62,000 bases of DNA from Bolinopsis microptera. Taxonomy: Eukaryota; Ctenophora; Tentaculata; Lobata; Bolinopsidae. The position numbers and the translations under genes were made by a program. The DNA lies in assembly GCF_026151205.1 (NCBI RefSeq), contig NC_087075.1:432501-494500 (forward strand), in the 5' to 3' direction. The notes under the pieces are model-generated. The model saw only the letters and a program-made list of their open reading frames with translations. It searched no databases and was not told the origin of the DNA. Within the stretch, counting starts at the first letter, position 1, and every line of letters begins with the position of its first letter. Below, one piece after another: positions 1 to 13,559 of the stretch.

Positions 1-860
1 AACGTTTGGTCTGAGCTTAACCAAATAACGAATGGTCTGTACACTGAAACTTACGCAATCTTGTATTTGAAGCTTTCAAAGGATTGCGCTTCAAGAAAAA
101 AAATCCAACAGGGGCAAAGAAAACCTCCAGTCTGAAGTCTGAGCCAATCAGGGCAATGACAATGAGCCACATCACTAGGACTTCAGATATCCGGAAGTCT
201 GGAAATAAATATTATAATAATTCAACCTTTTTGGCTAAAAGATAACTTCTGAATTCAAAATTTCGTTAATAATTGACAGTTTAGGTGATTAGAGACAACT
301 TACTACTAAAATAATATAATGGGCTTAGATCTATATGGTAAAGAAATGAAGAAATAGATTTATAATAATGTTTTACCCATTTGGACGAGGACTCAGCGAG
401 CTTAGGAGCGTTTCACGACGAGGTTTTTTGAGGCCTGGCAGAATCCAGAGTATTTGACTGGCAAGTCGGTTCTTCTGATACATTCTTGTTGTTAATTTCC
501 AAGACAATTCCCATCAACACTTGATAAAATAATTGTATTATTGTTAGAAGAAACAGCAGTTGTTATAATATTCCTATACTCTTGATTGGGGAACATTTAG
601 ACAAAAAGATCATGAAAATTGCACGAAATTCATTATATTAGCATCAGAGATGACTAAGTTGTTTATTGAATTTCCTCATAAGATTATTAATAAATAAACA
701 ACTTCTAATATTTAAATACTATAGCTTCGACATTAAAAAATACTCATTTAAGGCCTGGTATAGAAAACAATACTTATGCAGCTTATAAAAATTTAATCTC
801 AACTAAACAGCTTGATATCAAGTTCCTCACTTTTTTTTATTGAAATCTTTCAAATCATCA
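1..860. other. AT-rich sequence, no gene recognised
   Basis: I see no reading frame with family resemblance, no RNA gene and no clear repeat boundary here. Similarity to the LINE copy at 60.6 kb begins near position 880, so this stretch is probably flanking DNA or unrecognised repeat. Confidence 0.4.
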
Positions 861-2720
861 ATTACAGTTTTAAATAATTTACAACACTACAAATCTATTA
901 CATTTTATTGAGGACTCCTGTGGAATTAACACCTCAATCACATGTTGCAACCATTACAGGTTGTTATGTTCGATTTAAATGGTTGTTGCATGATGGTTTA
1001 TTTAAAAGATCCTAAAGACTATCAGACATCGTTTTTTAAGAGCTGTTAATCCATCTATACTTCACCCCATCTATCACCTAAAAGAATATCAGGACTCCAT
1101 CATTCCCATCATCTGAAATTGCTGCCCCACCCCCCAGGTACTGTAATCAACAACTAAATAAACTATAAAAACAGTGCATCGGTTTTAGACTCTATCCTGA
1201 ATACTGTGAATTATTGTGGTTATATGAAACTATGTCCGGTATCCAATCAGAAATTACAGCCCTTCGTGTCTGACAGATCCTAACAGTTGCAAAAGCAAAT
1301 GTTTCCTGTGTATCACTAAAGTCTTGAAAAACGGACAATTTGAGGAGACAAATTGCTCGTCTAACAAACTTACCCAAGGCTCAGCGCCATGACAAAGTGC
1401 GGTTCCATTCTCTTGCGGGGACAGTGTTCTTATCTTGAACATGAATCTCGAAACTCAAAACTGTGAAGTTTGCAGTGTGACTGCAACTTAAATAGCAACC
1501 CTCTCTTTGGTGAATTCTTCTGATGTTAACAAACACTCTTCAACGTGTTAACGTTGTGGGTAAGTCAATCAATCCATAACATTGATTTGGGTCGAGGTGT
1601 ATTCAGGTTGTTGATACTCTCAGTGGATATGGAAACACAATTCACACAACAGTTTAACATAGGGACTGTAGCATACTATGGGGTGATTTCCATATGGCCT
1701 ACAATGGAAGGCTTCCATGAACACACGGCCGTTAAGTGACAATCCTTATTATAGTCTATTTTTAGAACCGTTTACGTCCCAGCTCCCAGTCTGAAAATTT
1801 TAAAACAGCGCCATGATCACTAAGTATGAAAATGGCTAGCAAGGTATACCATTCCATTCAGATGATGAGAGGTCCATATCACAGACTCTTGATTTCCACC
1901 ATTCGTGTTAGGAGCAAAAAGAGTCCTCAGTTTTAGGGTCTAAAAAGCAAAGTCCACATTGCCATTCTTACTCTCCTCCCTTGGCGGACATACTGATTAT
2001 GACAGAAAATCTCAGGACAGCTTTGAACACAGCCTTATTCGGACCATACTGATGGAAATGGAGAAATTAGCTTACATCTGCGCCAGATTGATGGCCAGTG
2101 CAACCTTGTCTGTCACCCGCATACCCTCAAGTATAGCCGTTCGTTAATGTAAGAGAACTGATCCCTCATCAAAGGGGAAGTCATCAACCCACTACAAAAA
2201 TCACTATAGTGCACCATACCCCTGCTTCAGTCAAAAGCAAATCTCCCTGCTGTGTAAGTTAGCTCAAGACATGTTCTCCAAGTTAGATGCTACCGAACTT
2301 CCTCTTGCTCATCAAGAAGCACATGTATTTCAACTATCCTGAGTGGCATTGCAACGGAATCAATGCACGCTTCCACTAGATGAAAGAAAGAGGTCAATTG
2401 ATGCAAATAATGTGAAGTCCATCGTATCATGTTGGGAACTAATGATGTGGGACTAATCCTAGAGAGTCCTCGACACATGGGAATAGATTATTGTCACCCG
2501 ATGAGTTCTCAGGAAAAAAGCAAAAGGGCCCTTGATAACACCAATCGCTTCTATGATATCTGTTCCCTGTCACTTCACTCGTGGGTCCAGCTGCAAAAAT
2601 TAAGATCATAAACATTTTACCAAGAGAAAGTTTTGCTAGAAATAAGTGATAAATGACATCAATATCCTTATTAATCTAAGATTCCTTCCAAATACTCGTT
2701 TGTTAGCTTTATAACCACAG
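860..2720 (+). pseudogene. LINE copy A, degraded ORF1 (AlkB-like plus SGNH-like)
   Basis: This is a colinear but indel-riddled relative of the copy starting at 60.6 kb. Both begin with the same untranslated stretch about a three-residue GAGGAC start and a TTGCAACC/GTAGCAACC segment. Broken frames give, in order, a short charged segment (LRRQIAR, about 1340-1375), the AlkB-type core (about 1640-2080, including an HSDDE-like patch and a distal SFEHSL histidine), and an SGNH-hydrolase-like stretch with the motif MLGTND near 2429-2445. Frameshifts fall every 50-150 bases, so no protein can be made as written. Known of the family: CR1/L2-type LINEs often carry an esterase in ORF1. The AlkB assignment is inferred from motifs. 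Confidence 0.7.
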
Positions 2721-2899
2721 AGAACAAATCGATTTTTGTTTAGTGATAGATCTGGATTTTAGGAATCAATCTTTGTTTTAGTAGTTGTGGGAAGACAATG
2801 TTGCACTAACAGCGATTGGTAATCTTTAAACTAGCAAAGCTCACCTCTAGTAAACTTGTCACCATTGAAATCGAATGATTTGCACCTGAATAATTATTT

Positions 2900-5800
2900 T
2901 GATTTCAAAGTTTTAAAACTTTTCTAATTGGAAATGTTTACAGGCGGATATTGTTCACATGATTATAGTTTAAATCAGGACACGACTAAACGTTTTGTGA
3001 AATGACTAATATTCACAACTTCAGCTGCAATTTCATAACCTTTGCAATTGGGCACTGTAACCATTCAAGGTGGTCTCCAAATTAAGCTAACAGTAATGGA
3101 ACTTACTCAACTCATTCGAGATCATAAGCTGGACATACTTTCCCTAATGAGATGCATCTTAATATACTATTGACACAGACACCCATATATTCCTTCTCCT
3201 TCAACATTCATGCGATGCGACATAGGCCAAACAGTTCTAGGGGTTGTGGCCTTAATGATAAACAAAAAACTAGCTTACACCAGAAATTAGTTATGGATAG
3301 TAAGCTTGATAACATTGAAGCATTATGGGTGAAGCTTTATGAGTAGCAAGATCATCTGTTTGGCTGCTTCTGTTCGCTCTGGAATATGCAGTGTTGATTA
3401 ACTTTATGAGTACATTCATTTTGCATGAAAAAATTGAACGGGAAAGGTTATCTGGATTGGGGCTATAAAAAACATTGACCCCAAGAATATTATCTCATCA
3501 CCCAGTACAAAAAAATTAGATATGACCTTGAGATGTTACTAGCTAGTTCAAACTTTCAAGGGAAAACTAGGAGTTGCTAAACGTGAGACAATTTTACCAG
3601 ACTACTATTGATGTTATATTCACTAAACTGTTATGCAGATTTTGTTCAATCTTCTGTTCTGATGACGTATGGGGATCATAAGCTATGATGTGTGAGATAG
3701 ATTGTAAAGTACCTATAGCTCTAAATTTAAAAGGTTGTTGAAATTAAGGAAATCATTGTTGAAACGTAATGTTAAACAATTCCTTAGTCTATCTAGATAC
3801 TGTTCTGATTACAGTCCACTATTGGGCAAGTCAGATGTTGAAGCTATCACTGCTGGCCTTGGTCCTCATATGAACAGCATATGACCTTTCTTCCTTGCAG
3901 CCATAGGAAGGGCATGAAAAGTTCATACTTAAACCTTCTACTGAACTTTTAAATGCCATAATCATAACCTTTTCTTTCTCCTAAAGAAAGTCCGTTAAAG
4001 AAGGATAAGAGAGACAATGGATATTGCCCATAAATGTGTGGTATATGTAGCAAATGTATTAAAGTGTAATGAGGCTGGAGATTGCTACAAGATTCAGGGA
4101 AATAATTAGAAATTAAAATTAGCTAAAACTTGCAAAAAAGGCTAATGTAATCGATGATCTTAAGTTAAAAGTGCCCCAAGAATGATCTTAAAGGGTATTT
4201 GGATAAATATCAAACTGGCATCAAGATATGACCCCTGGTACAACTATTTGTCAAACTATCAATGAGAATGTTCCTGAGCTATTTAACTTTCATTTTGCAA
4301 ATGTTGGATCAAGATTACAAAATCAGGCCCCCAATATTGAAAGGTTAATTTTACTGATTTTTTACCTCCTCGAACTCCTAAACATCTCATTGTGATAGAT
4401 TCAAGAAATAAACGAAAACTGATTTCTAATGTATGTCGAAAGCTCAAGAATGACAAGGCCTATATGACGATGTGCCTCTATTTTTACTTAAAGCATGCTT
4501 GTACCACACTGTGGAAGCCACTGACCGTCATATTGTCAATTTGAGCCTTAATTACAGGTGTTGTACCACCCTTTGTAAATAAGCTAGAGTAATCCCATCC
4601 AAAGGCAGGAATGTAAGATTGATCCTAATAATTACAGCGCCAATATCCATCCTTCCCTTGTAGGAAAACTTATAGAATACTTTGTCGGCAGCAACTCACT
4701 GATTAATGGGAATGCAAACAAACTTTTCATCCGGCATCATTGGCTTCGGAAAAATATCACAACTTTATTTGATGTAGATCTGATGGACGAAATATATATG
4801 AGAGTAAATCTAAGTCTTATAAACCAGGAATCATCTTTCTTGATTAAGAAAGGCCTCTTGACACAGTGAATCATGAAATATTGCTTTCAAAAAAATGGCA
4901 ATTATTATGGAATTGGTGGCATTGCTTTAACCTGCCCGGTTAAGGAACTTCCTTATCCTTGTAGATATCCACTGCACTTGGATCAATGGCCAAAATTAAG
5001 TTCATTTTAGAAGTTCTGAGTGGTGTACACAAGGAAGCATCATTTGGCTTATATTATTTAGTATTTCATAAATGGACATCAGTTATGCCTGTAACTATCT
5101 AAGCCCTTTCTATTTGCAGATGATGTGCCATATTCTTTGATCAAAACCTGCAGAAGCCCGTTTATAAACATGAAAAATAGAAAACTTACTTTGACAATCT
5201 TTATTTGGCTCTGTGTATATAAATTTCTCACTCAATGAAAAGAACGACCTGATTCCTTATTGTTTTTGATTTTGTTGTCACATGATGAATTTAACCATTG
5301 AATGTATTGAGGTAACTTTCACAATCAAGGAGTGCAAAGAGACAAAATATCTTGCCTCATTCTAGATAGTTAAATTAAACTTTCAAAAGCCATGTAGATT
5401 TTTATTATTAGGTAGGTATGAAGAGATATTGTGCCTGTATAGAAAGTAAAGCACTGCTACCCATTAAATATAGGAAAAAATGTTTGCCAATGCACTTCGT
5501 GTTGCCACCAATTCGATTATTTAGACACGATCAATTGTGAGGCTGGCCAGACAAAACTTGTGAACTTGATCCTCTGGTACAAAAAGGTAGCCAAAGTAGT
5601 CTCAAAACGTTCCACAAACAGAGAGCAGCCTTTAATGTTTATAGAGACATGAAATGGTTACCACTCCATCTTAGACGACAACTTCCATCTGTCAATATAT
5701 ATGTTAGAATCATCCATGACTATTTTGTACCTTCAAACTTATGAACAAATTTAGTTACATATCAGACGGTAGTAGGAGCGGCGAAAGCTGCAAACCTCTA
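2900..5800 (+). pseudogene. LINE copy A, degraded ORF2 (endonuclease and reverse transcriptase)
   Basis: Broken frames give an AP-endonuclease start (LDILSL then an EMHL-like patch near 3130-3165) and the endonuclease middle (LDNIEALWVKLYE at about 3304-3345). The reverse transcriptase follows: an LVGKLIEYFV-like segment near 4655-4690 and the catalytic FADD box near 5116-5130. The C-terminal region runs to about 5750. Frameshifts and stops are frequent. Copies B and C carry the same order. The layout fits the CR1/L2/jockey part of the non-LTR elements, but the exact clade cannot be set by eye. Confidence 0.75.
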
Positions 5801-5802
5801 TG

Positions 5803-7315
5803 TTGCCGAAAATGCCATAAACCGACCTTGGATGTTCAGGTACATTGCAGCTGGGGTGTAAATCTTCACAAAAGTTCTTTCTAATGATCCTGAGTGGGGA
5901 TTTAAAACTGCTTGGTACTACTTTAAAATACCAAGTAAGTTTAATTTTAGTCTCTTAGACGCATTCTGGTTATTGGGATTGTCAACAATAAAGACCAAAG
6001 TGACATCTAACTAAATTATCTTAATAATTCCTGCTCAGCTAAGTCAGTAATTCGTTTGGTTTTAAGAAACGTTACACCAACTCCCCATGATAAACTTATT
6101 GAGAAAGTTATCATCTTTGATTAAATTTATGTTTTGAGGAAAAGAAACTTGTTTTATCAGAATCAACGACCAGTTTGGGCAAGCATGGTCGGGAGTTGAT
6201 TAAGGACTAAGTGGTCTTTTACATGTAGTGACCTGATAGATTTGTTTTAAATTCTTAATGTAATATTTATGTTAAGTTTCGACTGGTGTGATCTACGGTC
6301 AGGTAATTGTATATTGCCCAAATGGGATGTGATTGTGCCTCTCAGGTCGCTGAACCCTATTTCTATACTGGTTCCGAGCTTATTACATTACATGCAATGT
6401 AAAAACAGAACCTGTGGTTCACAATTTGAAACATGCTAGTCGATATATTGATGATTTAACTCCCTAATATCAGTCATACGACTGTCGAAATAATTTGCAT
6501 AGGGATATTTACCCAGTAGAGGTTTGAAGATGTGTAGTACTAAAACTCTAGCATTTTTATCTCGGACTTTTCTTGATTTTAGACATTTTTTATTACGAAA
6601 ACAGTCGTTGTCTACACTAAAATTATAGGACAAACGACGTGATTTCAGTTTTAAAGTGTACTCTTCTCTAACCTTAAATCCAACGAACTGTGAATCCTTC
6701 ATATGGAATATTTGTAGGTGGAACCTATATAGATATGCAAATCTCCTCACAGTAGTGAATGAATTTATTTCATGATGTATAAAATTATTATTCGATAACT
6801 GATCACCCAGAAAGATTTGAACGGAAAATCCTTACATAGACATCTTAAATTTTATTAATTAACAGTCAACCAGCGTGCATCTTTAAACACTGGGCACATT
6901 TCACAGTAAAATGACTTCATGTAATTATATTGTGTGTGAGGCATAACCTTGTTAATTCCGTATGCCTGTTACCTCGTCCGTTGATCTATTTCACTTTCCC
7001 TTTGATCGTTTTGGAAACAGTTTTATACACGGTTAAAACGATCTTTGGCAGTTTTATTATATTTAGCTTTAGCAGTATATATTTTTTTTTTCTATATTCT
7101 TTTCAGACTTTTACGTAAGTCTTGTTATTGCATTACTTGATCATATTTTATCGAACTAAGGTGTTAGTAGTATGTGCCAGATCCAGTTCATTTGTAACGG
7201 AGTTTTATATTTAACAGGAACGATGTAACAGAGTCGAAAATTTTAATGTTGCCCATGGGTGGCAAGTCCCCATACATCGTGGTCGGTAGTTTCCATTGCT
7301 TTTTCTTAATATGTT
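5803..7315. mobile_element. Insertion interrupting LINE copy A
   Basis: Copies B and C run without a break from the AGGAGCGGCGAAAGCTGCA segment into AACATCACATAA. In copy A the two are separated by about 1.5 kb. The insert is AT-rich and has one 104-codon minus-strand frame (6750-6436) with no resemblance I recognise, possibly chance. The last about 70 bases (about 7240-7310) reappear inverted at 38340-38410. I did not find clear terminal repeats. Confidence 0.5.
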
Positions 7316-7317
7316 AA

Positions 7318-8440
7318 TAGATCAACATCACATAAAATACTTTCAATTCTTGGGTGCAAAATGTTGGATTATGTTCCAACAGATCTACGGAAATCTGCCC
7401 GGATGTTAAAAGCTTTAGTGATTCTTATAAAGAAACAGCTACTTCTCATCTTTACAACAGGCCATATTATACGTCGGGGACAATTCATATGACAATTTTA
7501 CACAGCCAAATCATTGGTCGACCGATAACTAAGTATCTTCTCATTCTTTTAATCTGAGGCTATATAATTGATGTATCGAAAGGATTTGCCCCTTTTTTTA
7601 CACTTACCGTTTTGATTGATTTTGCTCATGACTCTTGTTTTAAACTGGAGAAAGGGTTGCACAGTGGTAGTTTTACTAAACCATTTTAATGTATTGACCT
7701 TTTATACCTAGTAGGTTGTTTTTATAGACCACATTTATAGTTATTTACTTATTATACTTGTATTTATTTTGGTTGACTGTATCCACCAGTTTTAAACATT
7801 TGTTAAATTGTACAGTTATTGACGACACATTGACTGAATGTTATTTTTTATGTTATATCTATTCTAGTTATTTTATTTATTTTTCAACAGACGGACAACT
7901 TCTGTTTTTCTTCTATTTAGTTACTCAAATTCTGTAAGCTTTTTTACAAGGACATTGACCCAAATGTTACTCACATTAGGCATTCATTATTGCATCCTTA
8001 AAAAAAAAATAAATTCATTTCACTTGGCACATTAGGGCTTAGAAAATTTATTCTCTGGTTAACAGATATCAAATTGTTTAAATTAATTGGTAGGTATGAC
8101 AGTAAGGGTATATAAGAAAAGTTATTTTAATTTTGCTTGGGCGATTATATTGGACTATTGCGTTATAATGATGAATATGGAATCTTGAATTCTATATAAA
8201 TTTACAACCTATGTGGTTGGGCTTTTTGCATAGTAAATATGGTTACTACTCTAATATCATATTATTTGAATTGGTATTCCGATTCTGATTATTTCTCTAG
8301 GAATATGATTATTATATCTCAATTTGGCTTTAGGGTAGGGTGCCCCGCTTAAAGATACTGGATTCTTCCAGGAAGGCATCCCGTGCCACAGCCTTGGTCT
8401 ACATATATATTAAATTATTAACCATTCTGCTGTTATGTGC
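7318..8440 (+). repeat. LINE copy A 3' region
   Basis: This about 1.1 kb non-coding segment follows ORF2 and recurs four times: here, 9260-10370 (inverted), 35280-36400 (direct) and 37170-38335 (inverted). It ends near a conserved GGTAGGGTG stretch followed by a TTGGTCTAC motif. Confidence 0.65.
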
Positions 8441-9255
8441 ACGAAAATTTATTTCAATCAAAAACATACAAAATTTACACAATGAATATGAATAACATTA
8501 AATCTTCTCAAAGTAGGACTCCGATAAAATCAGATTTTTCAGACAAAATGTATGTAATCCAAAGACATCCTGAGGGTCACAAAACCAGATGTTGACGGAG
8601 CAAAATGCACCCTCCTGCCCAAGTATGGGCCCACGGAAATCGTGAATTTCAATAGAATTTCAAATAGAATCACACAAATATTCAAAAGCAATCAAATCAT
8701 ATAATAAGCGATATCCATGGATGTGAATATTGCACTTAAAATGAGAATGAGAAATTACAGACAACAGGGTTTAAGCTCTTATGAAACATATTGTTAGCTT
8801 TAGGTAGACCTGCCCTCACATGATCTCTATCTCGAGGAGAATAAATCTAGATCTAATCAGCGTCTCCGGCAGAATTTATCCCACATGTAGGGTGGTCATT
8901 TGCTTGGAAAACTCGAATAATCCTCTATCTCACGTATAGCCTAGAGGAATATTTGATTTCCATTTGGGAATGGGGTCCTAACGTAAAAGTTTCTTAGCTA
9001 AAGCTTAGAGCATGCTTGTGGTAAGATTGAGCTTACAAAACATATAAGGGGTTCCATGTGGCTATTTCTAACCTTGAGTGGCTTGAAATGGTTGGCAAAT
9101 CTGACGGTTAAAGTGACAGTATTATTTTTTGATAAATAGTACTTACAAAGGACCACTTCATCTAAGAGATATATAATATGAAGACAAAGTTTCCAAGACT
9201 AGATTGATAAACTTTTATTTGCTGAAAGTTGATTTGAAATATAATTTTCGTGCAC
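8441..9255. repeat. Spacer between tail-to-tail LINE copies A and B
   Basis: The same about 800-base spacer lies at 36400-37170 in reverse orientation, again between two inverted LINE tails. The matching landmarks are a GTATGGGCCCACG stretch, a GATAAATAGTACTTAC stretch and the CTCGAGG stretch. No gene is recognised in it. It may be internal sequence of the element or the loop of the inverted repeat. Confidence 0.5.
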
Positions 9256-9259
9256 ATAC

Positions 9260-12200
9260 AGAATGAATGGTTAATAAATTAATACATATATGTATAGACC
9301 AAGCTCTGTGCACGGGGCGCTTCTGGGAAGAATTCCAGTTCTTTTAGCGGGCCACCCTACCTAAAGCCAAATTGAGATATAATAATCATTTTCCTAGAGA
9401 ATAATCAGAAATCGAATACCAATCAAATAATATGCTATATATGAGTAGTAAACCCTATTTACTATGCAAAATGCCCCAAACCTCATTAGTTGTAATTTAT
9501 ATAGAATTCAAAATTCCCATATCATCATTAACCTCATACCTAGTTCAATATAATAGGCCCAAGCAAAATGTAAATAAACTTCTTATTCTACCCTTTCTGA
9601 CATACTACAAATTAATTAAAACTTTTGAAATCTGTTGACCAGAAAGAATAATTTCTAAGCATAATGGCAAGTGAAATAATTTAGATGCATTAAATGAATG
9701 CCTAATGTGAGTATCATTTGTCAAAGGTCCTTGTAAAAAAGTCTGTACAAGAGCTATGAATAACTAATAAGAAGAAAAAACAGGAGTTGTCGTTCTTCTG
9801 TTGTAAAATAAATTAAAATATCTAGAATATAAATTAGATATATATACCATTCAGTCAATGTGTCGTCATAAACTGTAACAATATCAAATGGTTAAAACGG
9901 GTGTTGATACAGTCACAAATAAAAATACTAAGTATGATAAGTCATAAATTAAATGTGGTCTATAAAACTACCACTAATGTATATAGGTCAATAAATTAAA
10001 AGTGGTTTTAAAACAACCATGTGGGGAACCCTTTTCCAGTTAAACATGTCAGTCATGTGCAAAATCAAGCAGCATGGTAAGGGTTATAAAAGGGAATATC
10101 TTTTCGATACATCAATTATTTTTTGCTCCAGATTTAAAAGAATTAGGAAGTTACTTAGTTATCGGCGTCTATGAGTGCAGGAGTAAAATTTGTCATATGA
10201 AATTGTCGACGGTAATAATTAGGGTTGCTTGTTTATTGCTGAAAGTGCTGTTTCTTATACGACTCACTAAAGCTTTTATTTTAAATCGGGCAGATTTCGT
10301 AGAATCTGTTTTGGAAATTATTCCAACATTTTGCCCCCAAGTATTGAAGTTTTTTATGTGATGTTGATCTATGACATAAAGGTTGCAGCTTTCGCGCCTC
10401 CCTACTACCTCCTGATATGTAACTAAATTTGTTCATAAGTTTGTAGGACAATTGTCAAGGTTGATCTAAAACATATAATGACAGATGGAGGTTGTCGTTG
10501 AAGATGGGTGGCGTAAACCATTTCATGTCTCTATAACTTAGGCTGCTCTCTGTTTTTGGAACGTTGAGGAGCTATTTTGGCTACCTTTTTGTTCGAGTGT
10601 CAAGTTCAGCAAGTTTCGTTCTTGCCAGCTCTAACAATAGATCGTGTCTAAATAAATCGAATTGTGGCAACATGGAGTAGCATTGGCAAAACATTTTTCT
10701 ATTTTTATGGGTAGGAGTGCTTTACTTCTATACATGGCACCAATTCTCTTCATGACCTTCCTATAAATATAATCTACAGGCTTTTGTGAAGTTTAATTTA
10801 CTATCTAGAATGAACGGCCAAAGATATTTTTGGTCTCTTTGCACTCCTTGAATTGTGAAAGTTACCCTCATACAATCAAATGGTTATTTCATCATGTTGG
10901 TCAACAAGAATCAAAAACAATAGAATTCAGTATCTTTTCAGTGGGGGGGGGGAGGGGGGGGGGGGGGGGGGGGGGTGGGGGGGGGGGGGGGGTTTGGGCG
11001 TGATTAATTTTATTAACATGAGCCTTTAAAGGATTGTCATAAGTTCTATTTTTCATGTTTATAAAGGTGCTCTGCAGGTTTGATCATGAATAGTGCACCT
11101 TCATCTGCAAATAGGAACAGGGCTTAGATTGGTTACAGGCATAAATGATGTACATTTATGAAGATCGAACTACATATAGCCAATGATGCTTCCTTGTGGT
11201 AGACACCACTCAGAACTTCTAAAAAATGAGCTTAGATGCCATTGATCTAGTGCATTGATATCTAAAGATAAGAAGTTCTTAAACCAAGGTTAAAGCAATG
11301 CCACCAATTCATATTAATATGCAATGTTTGAAGCAATATTTCATGATTTCACTGTGTCCAAAGGCCTTCTTAAGATCAAGAAAGATGATTCCTGGTTTTA
11401 AAGGACTTAGATTTACTCATATATATTTCGTCCATCAGATCGTACATCAGGATAAGTTGTGGAGTTGATTTTTCCGAAAGCATATTGAGGCCGGATGAAA
11501 GTTTGTTCTCTTCCATGTAATCAGTGAGTTGCTTGACGACAAGTATCTTTAAGTTTTCTTACAAGTGGAAGGAGGGATATTGGCCGGTAAATTATTATGG
11601 GATCATCTTTCATTCCTGCCATATGGATGGGCGTTACTCTAGCTTTTTTTACAAAGGGTTGGTACAACACCTGTATTATGGCTCAGTTTGACAATGTGGG
11701 TCAGTGGCGCAACTATGTGTGGGTACAGCTTGCTTAAGTAAAAATAGGAGGGACATTGTCCATATGAGGGCCTTGTCATTCTTGAGCGTTTCGACATAAC
11801 ATTAGGATATCAGTTTCATTTATTCTTGGAATCTATCAAATGAGATATTAGGAAGTTCTAGGAGGTAAAATATCAGTAAAACTAAACTCTTTCAACTATT
11901 GGGGGCTGAATTTTGAATCTTGTGTTCCAACATTTGCCAATGAAAGTTAATTAGCTCCGGATCATTCTCATTGATAGTTTGACATTAGTTTAACCCAGGG
12001 GGTCATATTTGATGCCAGGTTGTAGTTTTCAATCCCTTTAGGATCATCAAGCACTTTTACTTCGTAGTTCATCGAATTACATTAGCCTTCTTTGCAGGTT
12101 TCTTGCTAATTTATTTCTAAATATTTCTCTGAATCTTGTAAGCAATCCAGGCCTCATTACACTTTATACAGTTTGCTACATGAACCACATTTATTGCCAA

Positions 12201-13210
12201 TTTCCATGTCTTCTTATTCCTTCTTTTACGGAATTTCTTTAGAAGAAAATGGTGTATGATTAATGGCATATATAGTTCAGTAGACGTTTATGTATGAACT
12301 TTTCCATGCCTTCTCAATGGCTTGCACGGATGAGGTTGTATGCTGGTCAATATGATGACAAGGCCGCTGTGAAGCTTATCAACATCTGTACTTTCATTGT
12401 GGACTGTAATCAGAACAGTGTGTCCTAGATAGTCGAAGGATATTGTTTAACATTACGTTTACAATGATTTCTAATTTCAACCTTCTCCAAATTTAGGAGC
12501 TATAGGTACTTTACAATCTATCCTCACACATAATCGCTTGTTGATCTCAATTCGTTCATCCAAAGAACAGAAGATTGGGACAAAAATCGCCATAAACAGT
12601 TAGTGAATCTTACATAATTAGTGTCTGGGTAACATTCGTCTCACGTTTAGCAACTCTAGTTATCTTGAATGGTTTGAACTAGATTTGTACATCTCAGTTC
12701 CTATTATTTTTTGTACTGGGTGGATGAGTTATTATTCTGGTCAATGGTTTATATCCCTATCCAGATATCCTTTTTCCCATTCAATTTTGTCATGCAAAAA
12801 TGAATGTATTCCAATAAAGTTATTCAATCCTGCAAAAATTCCAGAGCGATAGAGGCAGCAAAAATTGATCTTGCTATTCTTAAGCTTCACCCTAATGCTT
12901 CAAGTTATCAAGCTTTACTTTCCTTAACTAATTCTGTGTAACTAGTTTTTTGTTTATCATTATAGCTACAAAACCCTAGAAACGTTTGGCCTGTCTCATG
13001 CATAAGAGTTGAGGAGGAAGGAATTTTTGGTGTCTGTGTAATAGTATCTTTAAGATTCAGCTCATTTAGGGAAAGTATGTTATTTATGATTCTCTAATAA
13101 GTTGGAAAGTTCATTTACTTTTAGCTAAATTGAGAAGCCCTCCTTGATGTTTACATTGAACATGCAGAAGGTTGTGAAACCTTTCAGCTGCATATTAAAA
13201 TTGTTTCATA
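9260..13210 (-). pseudogene. LINE copy B, degraded ORF2 and 3' region
   Basis: This is the reverse-strand version of the copy C segment at about 32.3-36.4 kb. Conserved landmarks are the tail (9260-10370), the AGCTTTCGCGCC segment near 10390, the C-terminal and reverse transcriptase part (10.4-12.0 kb) and the endonuclease start near 13.1 kb. Frameshifts are dense throughout. A G-tract of nearly 50 bases interrupts it at 10945-10992. Confidence 0.7.
10945..10992. repeat. Poly-G tract
   Basis: An almost pure run of G (broken by single A and T bases) lies inside LINE copy B. The mirrored copy near 34.8 kb has no such run, so it is either a private expansion or a base-calling problem. Confidence 0.9.
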
Positions 13211-13559
13211 TTGTGAATCTTATTAATTCACAATGAATGATAAAAGTTGTAAAAAGTTGTGTTTAAACTAAAAACAGGAATAAAAGCAGGTTGTTGTATT
13301 TGTCTGGGATGTCGTACTGTAATGTAAATAAAACTGATGGTAGGAGTGTTATGTCATATTTAGCTGTATTCTAATGGTGTTGCATGATACTTCAAGTGCC
13401 TTGCTATTTTTATACTATGCCATATTCATTGAGTGACATTAACTTCTCCATAACTACTAAAAAATGGACGATTTTTAAAGCCTTTCTTTTCACTAAACAA
13501 GAAACGATTTGTTCTCGGTTGAGCAGCAGTTTTACAGAGGTGTATTTCTTTGCAGGATT

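Noticed and set aside
6436-6750. 104-codon minus-strand frame as a gene
   Set aside because: No recognisable domain, no copy elsewhere and AT-rich composition make a chance frame likely.
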